Assembly (NCBI GenBank): GCA_022842325.1
Contig: JALHPU010000008.1
Location: 1-64,000, forward strand
Source of the DNA: Sulfuritalea sp.
GTDB taxonomy: Bacteria > Pseudomonadota > Gammaproteobacteria > Burkholderiales > Rhodocyclaceae
DNA: 64,000 bases
Direction of reading: 5' to 3'
Part shown: piece by piece, positions 46,983 to 58,390 of the stretch
Position numbering within the stretch: the first letter of the stretch is position 1
Layout of the letters: every line of letters begins with the position of its first letter
Notes under the pieces: model-generated
Told to the model about the DNA's origin: nothing
The model's database searches: none
Seen by the model: the letters and a program-made list of their open reading frames with translations, nothing else
Translations under genes and position numbers: made by a program

Positions 46983-47884
46983 TACCGTGTCCTTGGTTGC
47001 GTCAAACGCAGCGCCAGCTGAAGGAACTCGTCCCAGACGTCGCCGCGCGCGAGACCCTTGATCATGCGGTCTATTTTCGCCGCATGCAAGAGCGCCGGGC
47101 GCGCCGAGCTTGAACGTGCCTCGGTGGCCAGCGCCCAGAGCACCAGCGGCGGCGCCGCATCCTCACCCTTGAGGCCTTCCAGCGTGCGCGCGGCACGTAC
47201 CGTGTCGCGGGCCTTGAGCGCGTCGCGCAGGTCCGTAACGTCATAACGGGCGACGTTCATCACGGCGCCTTCGATCTGCTCCAGCGATACCTCACCGGGC
47301 GGATAAAGCAGGGCCAGCTTCTGTATCTCCTGGTGCGCGGCCAGCAGGTTGCCCTCGACATGGGCGGCGATGAATTCCAGCGCAGGCCTCGGTGCGCTCT
47401 GCTGCTGGCGCGCCATGCGCTCGGCGATCCATTGCGGCAGCCGTGCCGGCGGCGGCGCGTTGCATTCGATGGCGACCCCCGCGTTCGACAGTGCGGTGAC
47501 CCAGGCGGCCTTTTTCGCCTGCCAGTCGAGTTCGGGCAGGGTGATCAGGGTGACGATGCCGGGGCCCAGCGTACCAATGTAACGCTGCAGCGCCTCGCTG
47601 CCTTCGCGTCCGGGCTTGCCCGAGGGAATGCGCAGATCGACCAGCTTGGAGCCGCCGAACAGCGACATGTTGCCGGTGGCCAGGAACAGCTCGTCCCACT
47701 TGAAGCTGGTGCCGACGACGATCACCTCGCGTTCGTCGAAACCCTGGCGGCGCGCGGCGGCGCGAATCGCATCGCCGGCCTCGATCACCAGCAGCGGCTC
47801 GTCGCCGTGCAGCAGGTAGAGCGGCGCCAGCGGCTTATCCAACTGCGCAAGATGCGCCGCGAGTTGTTCCGGCCGCAACTGCAT
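46982..47884 (-). CDS. holA: DNA polymerase III delta subunit
   Basis: 300 residues, clamp-loader wrench subunit. [32 protein letters not shown], the [17 protein letters not shown] strand and [25 protein letters not shown] are typical. It is about 40 residues shorter than usual: the C-terminal collar domain jumps from [13 protein letters not shown] to [13 protein letters not shown], where homologues have an extra helical hairpin containing the 'W..R' element. Probably an internal deletion that still leaves the frame intact. Coupled to proA (TAATG) and 5 bp after lptE. Confidence 0.92.
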   Translation of the reverse strand: MQLRPEQLAAHLAQLDKPLAPLYLLHGDEPLLVIEAGDAIRAAARRQGFDEREVIVVGTSFKWDELFLATGNMSLFGGSKLVDLRIPSGKPGREGSEALQRYIGTLGPGIVTLITLPELDWQAKKAAWVTALSNAGVAIECNAPPPARLPQWIAERMARQQQSAPRPALEFIAAHVEGNLLAAHQEIQKLALLYPPGEVSLEQIEGAVMNVARYDVTDLRDALKARDTVRAARTLEGLKGEDAAPPLVLWALATEARSSSARPALLHAAKIDRMIKGLARGDVWDEFLQLALRLTQPRTR

Positions 47885-47889
47885 GGCGG

Positions 47890-48474
47890 CTATTCGGCGA
47901 GTTTTGCGGGCTGCAGCTTGGCCGCCGCCAGCCGCCGCATCAGCTGTTGCACCAGGTCGCTCTGGATGTCGCGCCAGAGCAGCTGTTCTTCGGATTCCTT
48001 GGACAGCACCAGGTCGTCGCTGAAGGTGATTTCACGGCGCAGGGTTATAACGCTGGGGGCGATGTACTCGGGCGGACCGGCCGCGGCGGGTACGTCGCTG
48101 TACTTGGCACGCGGCGCGACTGCGGCGGCCGCCACGTTGCCATGCACCCTGAAGCTGAAGGTGCGTACCAGCTGGAATTCGCGGGCGCGGCCGGCGGCGG
48201 TGAGCGAGAGAATGATTTTTTCGCTGGTGTCGCCGAGAACCGCGAGGATGGCCTCCGCTTCGCCGGCGTCCTTGACCACCCGGGTACCCGGCGACGAGGC
48301 TTCGATGGTGCGCTTGAGCTGGGCGTAGAACTCGGACGTCGGCGCCAGCGAGAGCGCGATGGTGGTAAACGGCAGCTTGTAGCCGGGCAGTTCGGCGCTG
48401 CCGCGCAGTTTGAAGCCACAGGCAGTCAGCACGCCGATCAGCAGCAGGACGAGAGATAGTTTCATTGCGCGCAT
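47890..48474 (-). CDS. lptE: LPS-assembly lipoprotein LptE
   Basis: 194 residues. Lipoprotein signal with lipobox LTAC (Cys20), then the LptE core CGFKLRGSAELPGYKLPF and a C-terminal RDIQSDLVQQLMRRLAA helix. It plugs the LptD barrel in the outer membrane for LPS export. The ATG at 48474 has GAGGA 7 bp upstream; the next Met (48465) is less well placed. It follows leuS, the conserved leuS-lptE-holA order of proteobacteria. Confidence 0.95.
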   Translation of the reverse strand: MRAMKLSLVLLLIGVLTACGFKLRGSAELPGYKLPFTTIALSLAPTSEFYAQLKRTIEASSPGTRVVKDAGEAEAILAVLGDTSEKIILSLTAAGRAREFQLVRTFSFRVHGNVAAAAVAPRAKYSDVPAAAGPPEYIAPSVITLRREITFSDDLVLSKESEEQLLWRDIQSDLVQQLMRRLAAAKLQPAKLAE

Positions 48475-48499
48475 GACGGAATCCTCTGACGGCGTTGGC

Positions 48500-51157
<2,658 letters not shown>

Positions 51158-51190
51158 TTATACCCGCCACGTCTTGCTGAAAGGATTCGG

Positions 51191-52060
51191 ATGCGACTGC
51201 TGAACCGCCTCTTCGCCGCGCTTGCCACTGGCATCCTGCTGCAATCCGCCGCCTGGGCGGTGGCTCCCGCAACTGTGGAGATCGTGCAATCGCCGGCCTG
51301 GCGCGATCGTGGCGGCTTCACGGTACCGCTGGCCGCGGGCATGCAGTTGCAGAGCGGCGACGTGGTGCGCACTGGCCCGGGTGCCCGCGCCTATCTGATG
51401 CTGGCGGAGGGCAGCCGGGTCAAGCTGGGCGAAGCCGCTCAATTCAGCCTGCATTCGCGCAGCCTGCAGCCGGAACGATTTTTTCGCGGCGCGCTCGATG
51501 TCCTGAGCGGACCCTTCCGCTTCACCACCGGCAGGCTGAAGAGGGCGCTGCCGCGCGAGCTGGCGATCCGCGTCGGGACCGCCACCATCGGGATTCGCGG
51601 CACCGACCTGTGGGGCAGGACGGACAAGGACGGCGATCTGGTGGCCCTGCTCGAAGGCCGCATCGAAATCACGCGCGCCGGACAGACCACCGAAATGGCG
51701 CAGCCGATGACGTATTACGATGCACCGCGCGGCCAGGCGGCGGCGGTCAAGACACTCGATCCGGAAGTCTTCAGGATGCTCGCGCGGCAGACCGAGATTC
51801 TTCCCGGCGATGGCGCGGCGCAGGCGAAGGGGCGCTGGCATGTGCGGGCAGGTTCGGCATCCGGCCAGGAAGCGGCGCTGGAGCTCTACGACCGCGTGCG
51901 CGACGCCGGGTTTGCCGCGCGCGTGCGGCCGCGTGCGGCTGAAGGCGGGGGTTGGCGCTACGAGGTGTTGCTGCCCGGATTTGCCAGCGCGGCAGAAGCC
52001 GAACTTGCGGCGGCGCGCCTGAAGGCGGCTACCGGCCTGAATCCAGGCGTCGGGCGCTAG
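51191..52060 (+). CDS. FecR-domain protein with SPOR-like C-terminus
   Basis: 289 residues from the ATG at 51191. A signal peptide (MRLLNRLFAALATGILLQSAAWA) is followed by a FecR domain (about 40-175; LQSGDVVRTGPGARAYLMLAEGSRVKLG and TATIGIRGTDLWG), then a SPOR-like domain (about 215-289, WHVRAGSASGQEAALELYDRVRDAGF). FecR alone with no sigma factor suggests a periplasmic ligand- or peptidoglycan-binding role rather than iron signalling. Convergent with the next gene, overlapping by 4 bp. Confidence 0.9.
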   Translation: MRLLNRLFAALATGILLQSAAWAVAPATVEIVQSPAWRDRGGFTVPLAAGMQLQSGDVVRTGPGARAYLMLAEGSRVKLGEAAQFSLHSRSLQPERFFRGALDVLSGPFRFTTGRLKRALPRELAIRVGTATIGIRGTDLWGRTDKDGDLVALLEGRIEITRAGQTTEMAQPMTYYDAPRGQAAAVKTLDPEVFRMLARQTEILPGDGAAQAKGRWHVRAGSASGQEAALELYDRVRDAGFAARVRPRAAEGGGWRYEVLLPGFASAAEAELAAARLKAATGLNPGVGR

Positions 52061-52410
52061 CCGAGCTGTTGCTGCTGCTGACGCGCAGCCGAACTGACCA
52101 GGCGCCAGCCGCGCGCGGTCAGCGCCGAGCCTTGCTGCGCCACTTGCATCGAAACTGCCCAGAAGCGTGCCTGGGCGCGCGCCCATGGCCGCCAGCCGAA
52201 GGAGGCGGCGTCTTCGCGCAGGGATTCCGCGGCGACCAGTTCCAGCAGGCGATCGACGGCCAGCTTGAAATAGGCGGACGAGTCTCTTGCGGCGCGCTGC
52301 GCGGCCCAGCGCTCGGCGTCGTGCCACAGCACGGTGGCCCTCGCGTTGGTAATGCCGGCTTTTTTTGCCAGCCAGGGCAGTAGTTTCGGTGTTTTCGGTT
52401 TGGTTCTCAT
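52057..52410 (-). CDS. Conserved hypothetical protein
   Basis: 117 residues from MRTKPKTPKLLPWLAKKAGI; mostly helical and basic, with Gln-rich end. LLPWLAKKAGITNARATVLWHDAERWAAQ looks like a compact DNA-binding-type helix bundle, but no family is recognised. The ATG at 52410 has AGGAGA upstream. The 263-bp spacer to the UvrD-like gene shows nothing definite. Confidence 0.65.
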   Translation of the reverse strand: MRTKPKTPKLLPWLAKKAGITNARATVLWHDAERWAAQRAARDSSAYFKLAVDRLLELVAAESLREDAASFGWRPWARAQARFWAVSMQVAQQGSALTARGWRLVSSAARQQQQQLG

Positions 52411-52673
52411 GCGGTTCTCCTGTCTTTCGGCCCACCCCAGCCTTGTGAGCCGGGGCGAGCCTTCTTGCACACAATGTGTATTGCATTGCAGCATGAGGGA
52501 TTCTACAGGCTAGATATGGGCGAGGCACTCTAAACCCTATTAAATTGATGCAGCGCAATAAGCTTCTTTGCGGTCACCGGATCCGGCCCGGGTCGCCCCG
52601 GTTAGCGCTTACTGCGGGCGGTGTCGTTGCGGCGCGGCCGATATAATCAATCTTCCATCCGCCGGCCTGATCC

Positions 52674-54905
52674 ATGACCCCCCTGCTCGACCATCTCAAC
52701 GCGCCGCAACTGGCGGCCGTCACGCTGCCACCGGCCCATGCCCTGATCCTCGCCGGCGCGGGGTCCGGCAAGACACGGGTGCTGACCACGCGCATCGCCT
52801 GGCTGATTTCGACCGGACAGGTCTCGCCGCCCGGCGTGCTGGCGGTGACCTTCACCAACAAGGCGGCCAAGGAAATGCAGTCGCGCCTGGCCGCCATGCT
52901 GCCGATCAACGTCAGGGGCATGTGGATCGGCACCTTCCACGGCCTCTGCAACCGCCTGCTGCGCGCCCACTACCGCGACGCCGGGCTGCCGCAACTGTTC
53001 CAGATCCTCGACTCGGCCGACCAGCAGGCCTCGGTCAAGCGCCTGCTGAAATCGCTGAACGTCGACGACGAAAAGTTTCCGCCGCGCGAGCTGTGCCACT
53101 TCATCAACGCACAGAAGGAGCAGGGTTTGCGTGCCGCCGCGGTCGAAGCCTGGGACGACTGGGCGAAGAAGCGCGTCGCGCTCTATGAGGCGTATGAAGC
53201 CCAGTGCCAGCGCGAAGGCGTGGTCGATTTCGCCGAACTGCTGCTGCGCTCCTACGAACTGCTGGAGCGCAACGAGCCGCTGCGCCGGCATTACCAGGAG
53301 CGCTTCCGCCACGTCCTGGTCGACGAGTTTCAAGATACCAACAAGCTTCAGTACCGCTGGCTAAAATTGTTGGCCGGTGGCGGTGCGGCCCTGTTCTGCG
53401 TCGGCGACGACGACCAGTCGATCTACGCCTTTCGCGGCGCCGACGTCGGCAACATGGCCGACTTCGAGCGCGAGTTCAAGGTGCAGAACCTGATCCGCCT
53501 CGAACAGAACTACCGCTCGCACGGCAACATCCTCGATGCGGCCAACGCCATCATCAAGAACAATCCCTCGCGCCTGGGCAAGAATCTGTGGACCGAGGCC
53601 GGCAGCGGCGAACCGATCCGGATTTACGAGTCCTATTCCGACGGCGACGAGGCGCGCTGGATCGTCGAGGAGGTCAGGGCCCTGCAGCGCGACGGCCACA
53701 CCCGCGCCGAAATCGCGCTGCTGTATCGCAGCAACGCCCAGTCCCGCGCGTTGGAACATGCGCTGTTCAACGCCGGCCTGCCCTACCGCGTGTATGGCGG
53801 CCTGCGCTTTTTCGAGCGCGCCGAGGTCAAGCATGCGCTGGCCTACCTGCGCCTGATCGCCAATACCGAGGACGACACCGCGTTTGCCCGCGTCGTGAAT
53901 TTCCCGGCGCGCGGCATCGGCGCGCGCAGCCTGGAAAACCTGCAGGATGCGGCCAAGGCGGCCGGCAGCAGCCTGCATGCGGCGATTTCGCAGGTCGGCG
54001 GCAAGGGTGGCACTTCGCTGGCCGGTTTCGCGCAACTGATCGTCAAGTTGCGTGAAGCCGCGCACCTGCCGCTGCCGGAACTGGTCGATCATGTCATCGA
54101 ACTCTCCGGCCTGCGCGCCCATTACCAGAACGAGAAGGAGGGCCAGGAGCGGCTGGACAACCTCGATGAGCTGATCAACGCCGCGGCCAGTTTCGTCGCC
54201 GAGGAAGGCACGCCCAACCAGGACGGCGAGATCACCGGCGAGTTCGGCAACGACCTGTCCTCGTTTTTGGCCCACGCCTCGCTCGAAGCCGGCGAGCACC
54301 AGGCCGGCGAGGGCGACGACGCGCTGCAACTGATGACCGTGCATTCGGCCAAGGGCCTCGAATTCAACGTAGTCTTCATCAGCGGCCTCGAGGACGGCCT
54401 GTTCCCGCACGAAAACGCCGTTTCACCGCGTTTCGGCGGACACTTACCTGCGCAGCAGGTTGGTGGTAGCCAGAACTCGATGAACGAGGACAAGGGCCTC
54501 GAAGAAGAACGGCGCCTGATGTACGTCGCCGTCACCCGCGCGCGCCAGCGGCTGTACCTGAGCTTCGCCCAGACCCGCATGCTGCACGGCCAGACGCGCT
54601 ACAACCTGCCCTCGCGCTTCGTCGACGAAGTGCCCGAGGAGCTGGTCAAATGGCTGACCCCGCGCGCCGGCAAGGGCGGTTTCGCCGTACCGTCAGCGCC
54701 GACTTTCCAACGCACGCCGCGTCGCAGCGAGTCGTCATCTGGCAGCGGATTTCGCATCGGCCAGACCGTGATGCATGCAAAATTCGGCCTCGGTGTCATC
54801 ATCAATGCCGAAGGCGGCGGCAGCGATGCGCGCGTACAGGTCAATTTCGGTAATGCCGGCATCAAGTGGCTGGCGCTCTCCGTCGCCAAACTGGAGGCAG
54901 CATGA
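52674..54905 (+). CDS. UvrD/Rep-family DNA helicase
   Basis: 743 residues, superfamily 1A 3'-5' helicase. Walker A AGAGSGKTRVLT, VTFTNKAAKEM, WIGTFHG, motif II VLVDEFQDTN, VGDDDQSIYAFRGA, LEQNYRS, TVHSAKGLEFNVVFI and motif VI YVAVTRAR are all present; the C-terminal ~60 residues form the UvrD-type Tudor-like end (GQTVMHAKFGLGVI). Between LFPHENA and MNEDKGLEEERR there are about 20 extra residues (54418-54480) absent from typical UvrD. Gene name uvrD or rep is not separable by eye. Overlaps the next gene by 4 bp. Confidence 0.93.
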   Translation: MTPLLDHLNAPQLAAVTLPPAHALILAGAGSGKTRVLTTRIAWLISTGQVSPPGVLAVTFTNKAAKEMQSRLAAMLPINVRGMWIGTFHGLCNRLLRAHYRDAGLPQLFQILDSADQQASVKRLLKSLNVDDEKFPPRELCHFINAQKEQGLRAAAVEAWDDWAKKRVALYEAYEAQCQREGVVDFAELLLRSYELLERNEPLRRHYQERFRHVLVDEFQDTNKLQYRWLKLLAGGGAALFCVGDDDQSIYAFRGADVGNMADFEREFKVQNLIRLEQNYRSHGNILDAANAIIKNNPSRLGKNLWTEAGSGEPIRIYESYSDGDEARWIVEEVRALQRDGHTRAEIALLYRSNAQSRALEHALFNAGLPYRVYGGLRFFERAEVKHALAYLRLIANTEDDTAFARVVNFPARGIGARSLENLQDAAKAAGSSLHAAISQVGGKGGTSLAGFAQLIVKLREAAHLPLPELVDHVIELSGLRAHYQNEKEGQERLDNLDELINAAASFVAEEGTPNQDGEITGEFGNDLSSFLAHASLEAGEHQAGEGDDALQLMTVHSAKGLEFNVVFISGLEDGLFPHENAVSPRFGGHLPAQQVGGSQNSMNEDKGLEEERRLMYVAVTRARQRLYLSFAQTRMLHGQTRYNLPSRFVDEVPEELVKWLTPRAGKGGFAVPSAPTFQRTPRRSESSSGSGFRIGQTVMHAKFGLGVIINAEGGGSDARVQVNFGNAGIKWLALSVAKLEAA
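54682..54706 (+). repeat. Dispersed 25-bp repeat, copy 9 (in UvrD-like gene)
   Basis: Core AGCGCCGACTTTCC, sense strand, read AVPSAPTF in the flexible linker before the C-terminal Tudor-like domain. Confidence 0.6.
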
Positions 54906-55684
54906 ATTCTCTCGAAGCCAACGGCATCACCATCCACTACACCATCGAAGGCAGCGGCCCCTGGGTCACGCTGTCGCATTCGCTGACCACCGATTTATCC
55001 ATGTGGGATGAACTCGCCGTGGCGCTGGCGCCGACTTTCACGGTGCTGCGCTACGACACGCGCGGCCACGGCAAAAGCAGCGCGCCGGACGGCGCCTACA
55101 GCTTTGAACAGCTCGCCGCCGACGTACTGGGCCTGCTCGATGCGCTAAAGATTGAACATACCCACTTCGTCGGCCTCTCGATGGGCGGCATGATCGGCCA
55201 GCATCTGGCGCTGCAGGCGCCGCAGCGACTGGACAAGCTGGTGATCGCCAATTCCACCAGCCGCATCCCGCCCGAAGCCGCCGCGATCTGGGACGAGCGC
55301 ATCGCCCAGGCGCGGGCCCAGGGCACCGCGGCGCTGGCCGAGGCCACGCTGACCCGCTGGTTCACCCCCGCTTTCCGCAGCGCGCGGCCCGATCTCATGG
55401 CGCGCATCGCGGCATTAATCGCGGCCACGCCGGTCGCCGGCTACGTCGGTTGCGCCGAGGCCATCCGGCGCCTCGACCTCACCGACCACTTGCCGGCGAT
55501 TGCCAGGCCGACGCTGGTCGTCGTCGGCGCCGACGATCCGGGCACGCCGCCGGCCGCCAGTGAAGTCATCGCGGCGGGGATCCCCGGTGCGCGGCTGGAA
55601 ATAATTCCATCGGCTTCGCATCTTTCCTGCATCGAACAGCCGGAGCTATTCAACCGGCTCATCCGCGACTTTCTGGAGGATTGA
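54902..55684 (+). CDS. Alpha/beta hydrolase, PcaD-like
   Basis: 260 residues, coupled to the helicase gene by ATGA. Alpha/beta-hydrolase: oxyanion region VTLSHSLTTDLSMWD, nucleophile elbow GLSMGGMIGQ (Ser), Asp in VVVGADDPGTP and His in PSASHLSCIEQPE. It resembles 3-oxoadipate enol-lactonase (PcaD) but no other beta-ketoadipate gene is nearby, so the substrate is open. Followed by an SDR 2 bp later. Confidence 0.88.
   Translation: MNSLEANGITIHYTIEGSGPWVTLSHSLTTDLSMWDELAVALAPTFTVLRYDTRGHGKSSAPDGAYSFEQLAADVLGLLDALKIEHTHFVGLSMGGMIGQHLALQAPQRLDKLVIANSTSRIPPEAAAIWDERIAQARAQGTAALAEATLTRWFTPAFRSARPDLMARIAALIAATPVAGYVGCAEAIRRLDLTDHLPAIARPTLVVVGADDPGTPPAASEVIAAGIPGARLEIIPSASHLSCIEQPELFNRLIRDFLED
55016..55040 (+). 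repeat. Dispersed 25-bp repeat, copy 10 (in hydrolase gene)
   Basis: Core GGCGCCGACTTTCA, sense strand, read AVALAPTF. Homologous hydrolases often have ALAPRFRV here, so this copy may be partly protein-driven. Confidence 0.5.
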
Positions 55685-55686
55685 AA

Positions 55687-56466
55687 ATGGACTTGGGCAT
55701 CCATAACCGCAGCGCACTGGTGTGCGCATCGAGCAAGGGGCTGGGCCGCGGCTGCGCGTTTGCGCTGGCGCGCGAGGGCGTCGCCGTGACGCTGGTGGCG
55801 CGCGGCGCCGAGGCGCTGGAAAGAACCGCCGCGCAAATCCGCGCGGCGACCGGTGTCGAAGTGCTGACCGTAGCCGCCGACATCGTCACCGCACAAGGGC
55901 GCGCGGCGGCGCTGGCCGCCTGCCCGGCGCCGGACATATTGGTCAACAACGCCGGCGGCCCACCGCCCGGCGATTTCCGCAACTGGTCGCGCGAGGACTG
56001 GCTGGCCGCGCTCGATGCCAACATGCTGACACCGATCGAGCTGATCAAGGCTACGGTCGACGGCATGATCGCGCGCAAGTTCGGCCGCATCGTGAATATC
56101 ACCTCGGGCGCAGTCAAGGCGCCGATCGACGTGCTGGGCCTGTCCAACGGCGCGCGCTCCGGTCTCACCGGCTTCGTCGCCGGCCTGTCGCGCAAGACCG
56201 TGGCGCACAACGTCACCATCAACAACCTGCTGCCCGGCTTCTTCGATACCGACCGCATCGCCACGGTGATCGGCGGCCAGGCCAAGGCGCGCAATGTTCC
56301 CTACGAACAGGTGCTGGCCGAGCGCGTGGCGACGATTCCGGCCGGGCGCATCGGCAATCCCGAGGAATTCGGCGCCGCCTGCGCCTGGTTGTGCTCGACC
56401 CAGGCCGGCTTCATCACCGGTCAGAACTGGCTGCTCGACGGCGGCGCCTATCCCGGAACTTTCTAG
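55687..56466 (+). CDS. Atypical short-chain dehydrogenase (SDR)
   Basis: 259 residues from the ATG at 55687 with GGAGGA 8 bp upstream; a TTG at 55681 is not needed. Rossmann start CASSKGLGRGCAFALAREG, NNAGGPPPGDF and a C-terminal GQNWLLDGGAYPGTF. Where classical SDRs have Y-x3-K the sequence reads LGLSNGARSGLTGFVAGLSR: the Tyr is absent, as in the BKR-like atypical SDR subgroup that keeps Ser but not Tyr. It may reduce a 3-oxo substrate by a different residue or be non-catalytic. It lies between the hydrolase and an aminotransferase on the same strand. Confidence 0.88.
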   Translation: MDLGIHNRSALVCASSKGLGRGCAFALAREGVAVTLVARGAEALERTAAQIRAATGVEVLTVAADIVTAQGRAAALAACPAPDILVNNAGGPPPGDFRNWSREDWLAALDANMLTPIELIKATVDGMIARKFGRIVNITSGAVKAPIDVLGLSNGARSGLTGFVAGLSRKTVAHNVTINNLLPGFFDTDRIATVIGGQAKARNVPYEQVLAERVATIPAGRIGNPEEFGAACAWLCSTQAGFITGQNWLLDGGAYPGTF

Positions 56467-56499
56467 CGGCATGCCGCTTGTACCTGACTTGGAGTGAAC

Positions 56500-57627
56500 A
56501 TGCCCGGCCTGCTCAACACCGTCGATCCCGATGGACTGCTCGAATATTCCGTGGTCTATACCGATCGCGCCCTCAACCACATGTCGAAGGCCTTCCAGGG
56601 CGTGATGCGCGACATCTCGGCCAGCCTCAAACAGGTCTATGGCGCCAGCGCCGTGGCCGTGGTGCCGGGCGGCGGCACTTTCGCCATGGAAGCGGTGGCG
56701 CGCCAGTTCGCCGGCGGCCGGCGCTGCCTGGTGCTGCGCAATGGCTGGTTCAGCTTCCGCTGGTCGCAGATTCTCGACATGGGCCGCATTGCGGCCGGCA
56801 CCGAGGTACTCAAGGCGCGCCGCAGCAGCGCGAGTGCGCAGGCGCCGTTCGTTCCGGCGCCGATAGACGACGTGGTCGCCGCGATCCGCGCGCAGCGTCC
56901 GGAGGTGGTATTCGCACCGCATGTCGAAACCGCCTCCGGCATTCTGTTGCCCGATGATTACCTGCGCTCTGTGGCCGCTGCGGTGCGCGAGGTCGATGGG
57001 CTGTTCGTGCTCGACTGCATTGCCTCCGGCGCGCTCTGGGTGGATATGCGCGCGATGGGGGTCGACGTCCTGATCAGTGCGCCGCAGAAGGGCTGGAGCG
57101 GCCCGTCCTGCGCCGGCTTGGTGATGCTCGGCGAGCGGGCGCTGGCGCGCATCGGCGCGACGGAAAGCAGCAGCTTCGCCTGCGACCTGAAGAAGTGGTT
57201 GCAGATCATGCAGGCCTACGAAAACGGCGGCCATGCCTACCACGCCACGCTGCCCACCGATGCCTTGCGCCGCGTGCGCGATGCGATGCGCGAGACCGAA
57301 GCCCACGGCCTCGAACTGGCCCGCGACCAGCAATGGCAGCTCGGCCGGCAGGTGCGCGCGCTGCTGGTCGAGCGCGGCTTCGCCAGCGTTGCGGGCGCGG
57401 GCTTCGAGGCGCCCGGCGTGGTGGTCAGCTACACCAGCGATGCCGAGATCCAGTCGGCGAAAAAGTTCGTCGACCTGGGGCTGCAGGCGGCGGCCGGCGT
57501 TCCCCTGCAATGCGACGAACCAGCCGATTTCCGCAGCTTCCGCATCGGCCTGTTCGGCCTCGACAAGCTGGGCAATGTCGCGCGTACCGTCGCCACGCTG
57601 AAGGACGCGCTGGATCGTCTGGCCTGA
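56500..57627 (+). CDS. Class V aminotransferase
   Basis: 375 residues from the ATG at 56500 (GGAG upstream). PLP-dependent fold type I: GGGTFAMEAVARQF at the phosphate cup, VFAPHVETASGILLP, VLDCIASGALWVDMRA with the Asp, and the PLP lysine in SAPQKGWSGPSCAG. Substrate unassigned; related class V enzymes use alanine, serine or phosphonates. Probably the last gene of the helicase-hydrolase-SDR-aminotransferase run. Its end is followed by a repeat-filled spacer. Confidence 0.9.
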   Translation: MPGLLNTVDPDGLLEYSVVYTDRALNHMSKAFQGVMRDISASLKQVYGASAVAVVPGGGTFAMEAVARQFAGGRRCLVLRNGWFSFRWSQILDMGRIAAGTEVLKARRSSASAQAPFVPAPIDDVVAAIRAQRPEVVFAPHVETASGILLPDDYLRSVAAAVREVDGLFVLDCIASGALWVDMRAMGVDVLISAPQKGWSGPSCAGLVMLGERALARIGATESSSFACDLKKWLQIMQAYENGGHAYHATLPTDALRRVRDAMRETEAHGLELARDQQWQLGRQVRALLVERGFASVAGAGFEAPGVVVSYTSDAEIQSAKKFVDLGLQAAAGVPLQCDEPADFRSFRIGLFGLDKLGNVARTVATLKDALDRLA

Positions 57628-57643
57628 GCGGGACCGTCAAGGC

Positions 57644-57790
57644 GCCGTATCGCCGGCGCCGACTCTTGATGTTCCGTCCCCGGATCAAGTCCGGGGCAGG
57701 CTATTCCGGCGATCGGTTTCGTCATTCCCGCGCCGGCGGAAATCCAGGCTTGCAGTGGCTTGCCGGGATTCGCCCCGGCGGGCGAGGTGC
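57644..57790. repeat. Composite repeat block, with 25-bp copy 11
   Basis: The spacer after the aminotransferase gene carries, in order: repeat copy 11 (57644-57668, core GGCGCCGACTCTTG); a hairpin CCCCGGA / TCCGGGG (57678-57684 with 57690-57696); a GTCATTCCCGC... half of the widespread 'gtcattcccgc' bacterial repeat (57721-57746); and a GCCGGG / CCCGGC hairpin (57762-57767 with 57774-57779) like those at 26.4 and 58.3 kb. Confidence 0.8.
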
Positions 57791-57824
57791 GCATTGCAAT
57801 TTCATCGACGCGCGCCTGCGCGGT

Positions 57825-58211
57825 TTATTCGAGCCTGGCACCCTTCTCGGTCAGCAAGGCGCGCAGCACCGAACGATGGCAGTGCGCTTCGTCTTCGCAG
57901 TAGCAGCCGACCGAAAAGTTGCTGTGTTGCGAAAGCGCAGCAAGCAGGTCGATGCTGCGGCTGGCGTCGGGCGTGGACATTTCGGCCCGGTACTTCCTGC
58001 TGAACGCAGCCCACTGGGCCGGCGTCGTAGCTTGCTGCCCGAGCTTCATGGTCTCGACGCTCGGCGCCAGATTGGGAAACCAGACGTCGTACCAGTTGCC
58101 CGAGGCGAACTCGGATTTCGGCACGCCGCGCGGCGGGCGGCGCACAGTGCCGATGCGAGTGCCTTCGTCCTTGTTGCGGGGAGTGCCGAGCCTGACAATT
58201 CGAACGACCAT
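57825..58211 (-). CDS. DUF488 family protein
   Basis: 128 residues from the ATG at 58211 (AGGAGG upstream). DUF488: KSEFASGNWYDVWFPNLAPS and the C-terminal GCYCEDEAHCHRSVLRALL, with conserved Cys/His. Function unknown. It lies alone between the two repeat-rich spacers. Confidence 0.9.
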   Translation of the reverse strand: MVVRIVRLGTPRNKDEGTRIGTVRRPPRGVPKSEFASGNWYDVWFPNLAPSVETMKLGQQATTPAQWAAFSRKYRAEMSTPDASRSIDLLAALSQHSNFSVGCYCEDEAHCHRSVLRALLTEKGARLE

Positions 58212-58274
58212 CGCTGCCTCCTGGTTGGTTGCCGTCAGGGGCATTTTACGTAAGGCCGTCAGCACGCCTGAAGC

Positions 58275-58381
58275 GCCGTAGCGCCAGCGCCGACTTTCGG
58301 GTTTCCGGGTTTCGAAAGGCTTGCCGGGGCGAGTCCCGGCAAGCCTTTCGATTCCACAAGAGTCGGCGCTGGTGATACGGC
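58275..58381. repeat. Palindromic element with inverted 25-bp copies
   Basis: A compact inverted element in the spacer between the DUF488 gene and vapC. Copy 12 on the left (58275-58299, core AGCGCCGACTTTCG) and copy 13 inverted on the right (58381-58357, core AGCGCCGACTCTTG) flank a perfect 16-bp hairpin (58313-58328 with 58335-58350, CGAAAGGCTTGCCGGG). About 107 bp overall. This arrangement looks like a small palindromic mobile repeat rather than chance. Confidence 0.85.
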
Positions 58382-58390
58382 GAAATGCCG

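Noticed and set aside
48340..48365. lptE segment with TCGCTGGCGCCGAC as a sixteenth repeat copy
   Set aside because: The central 14 bases agree but both flanks diverge; kept out of the count as borderline.
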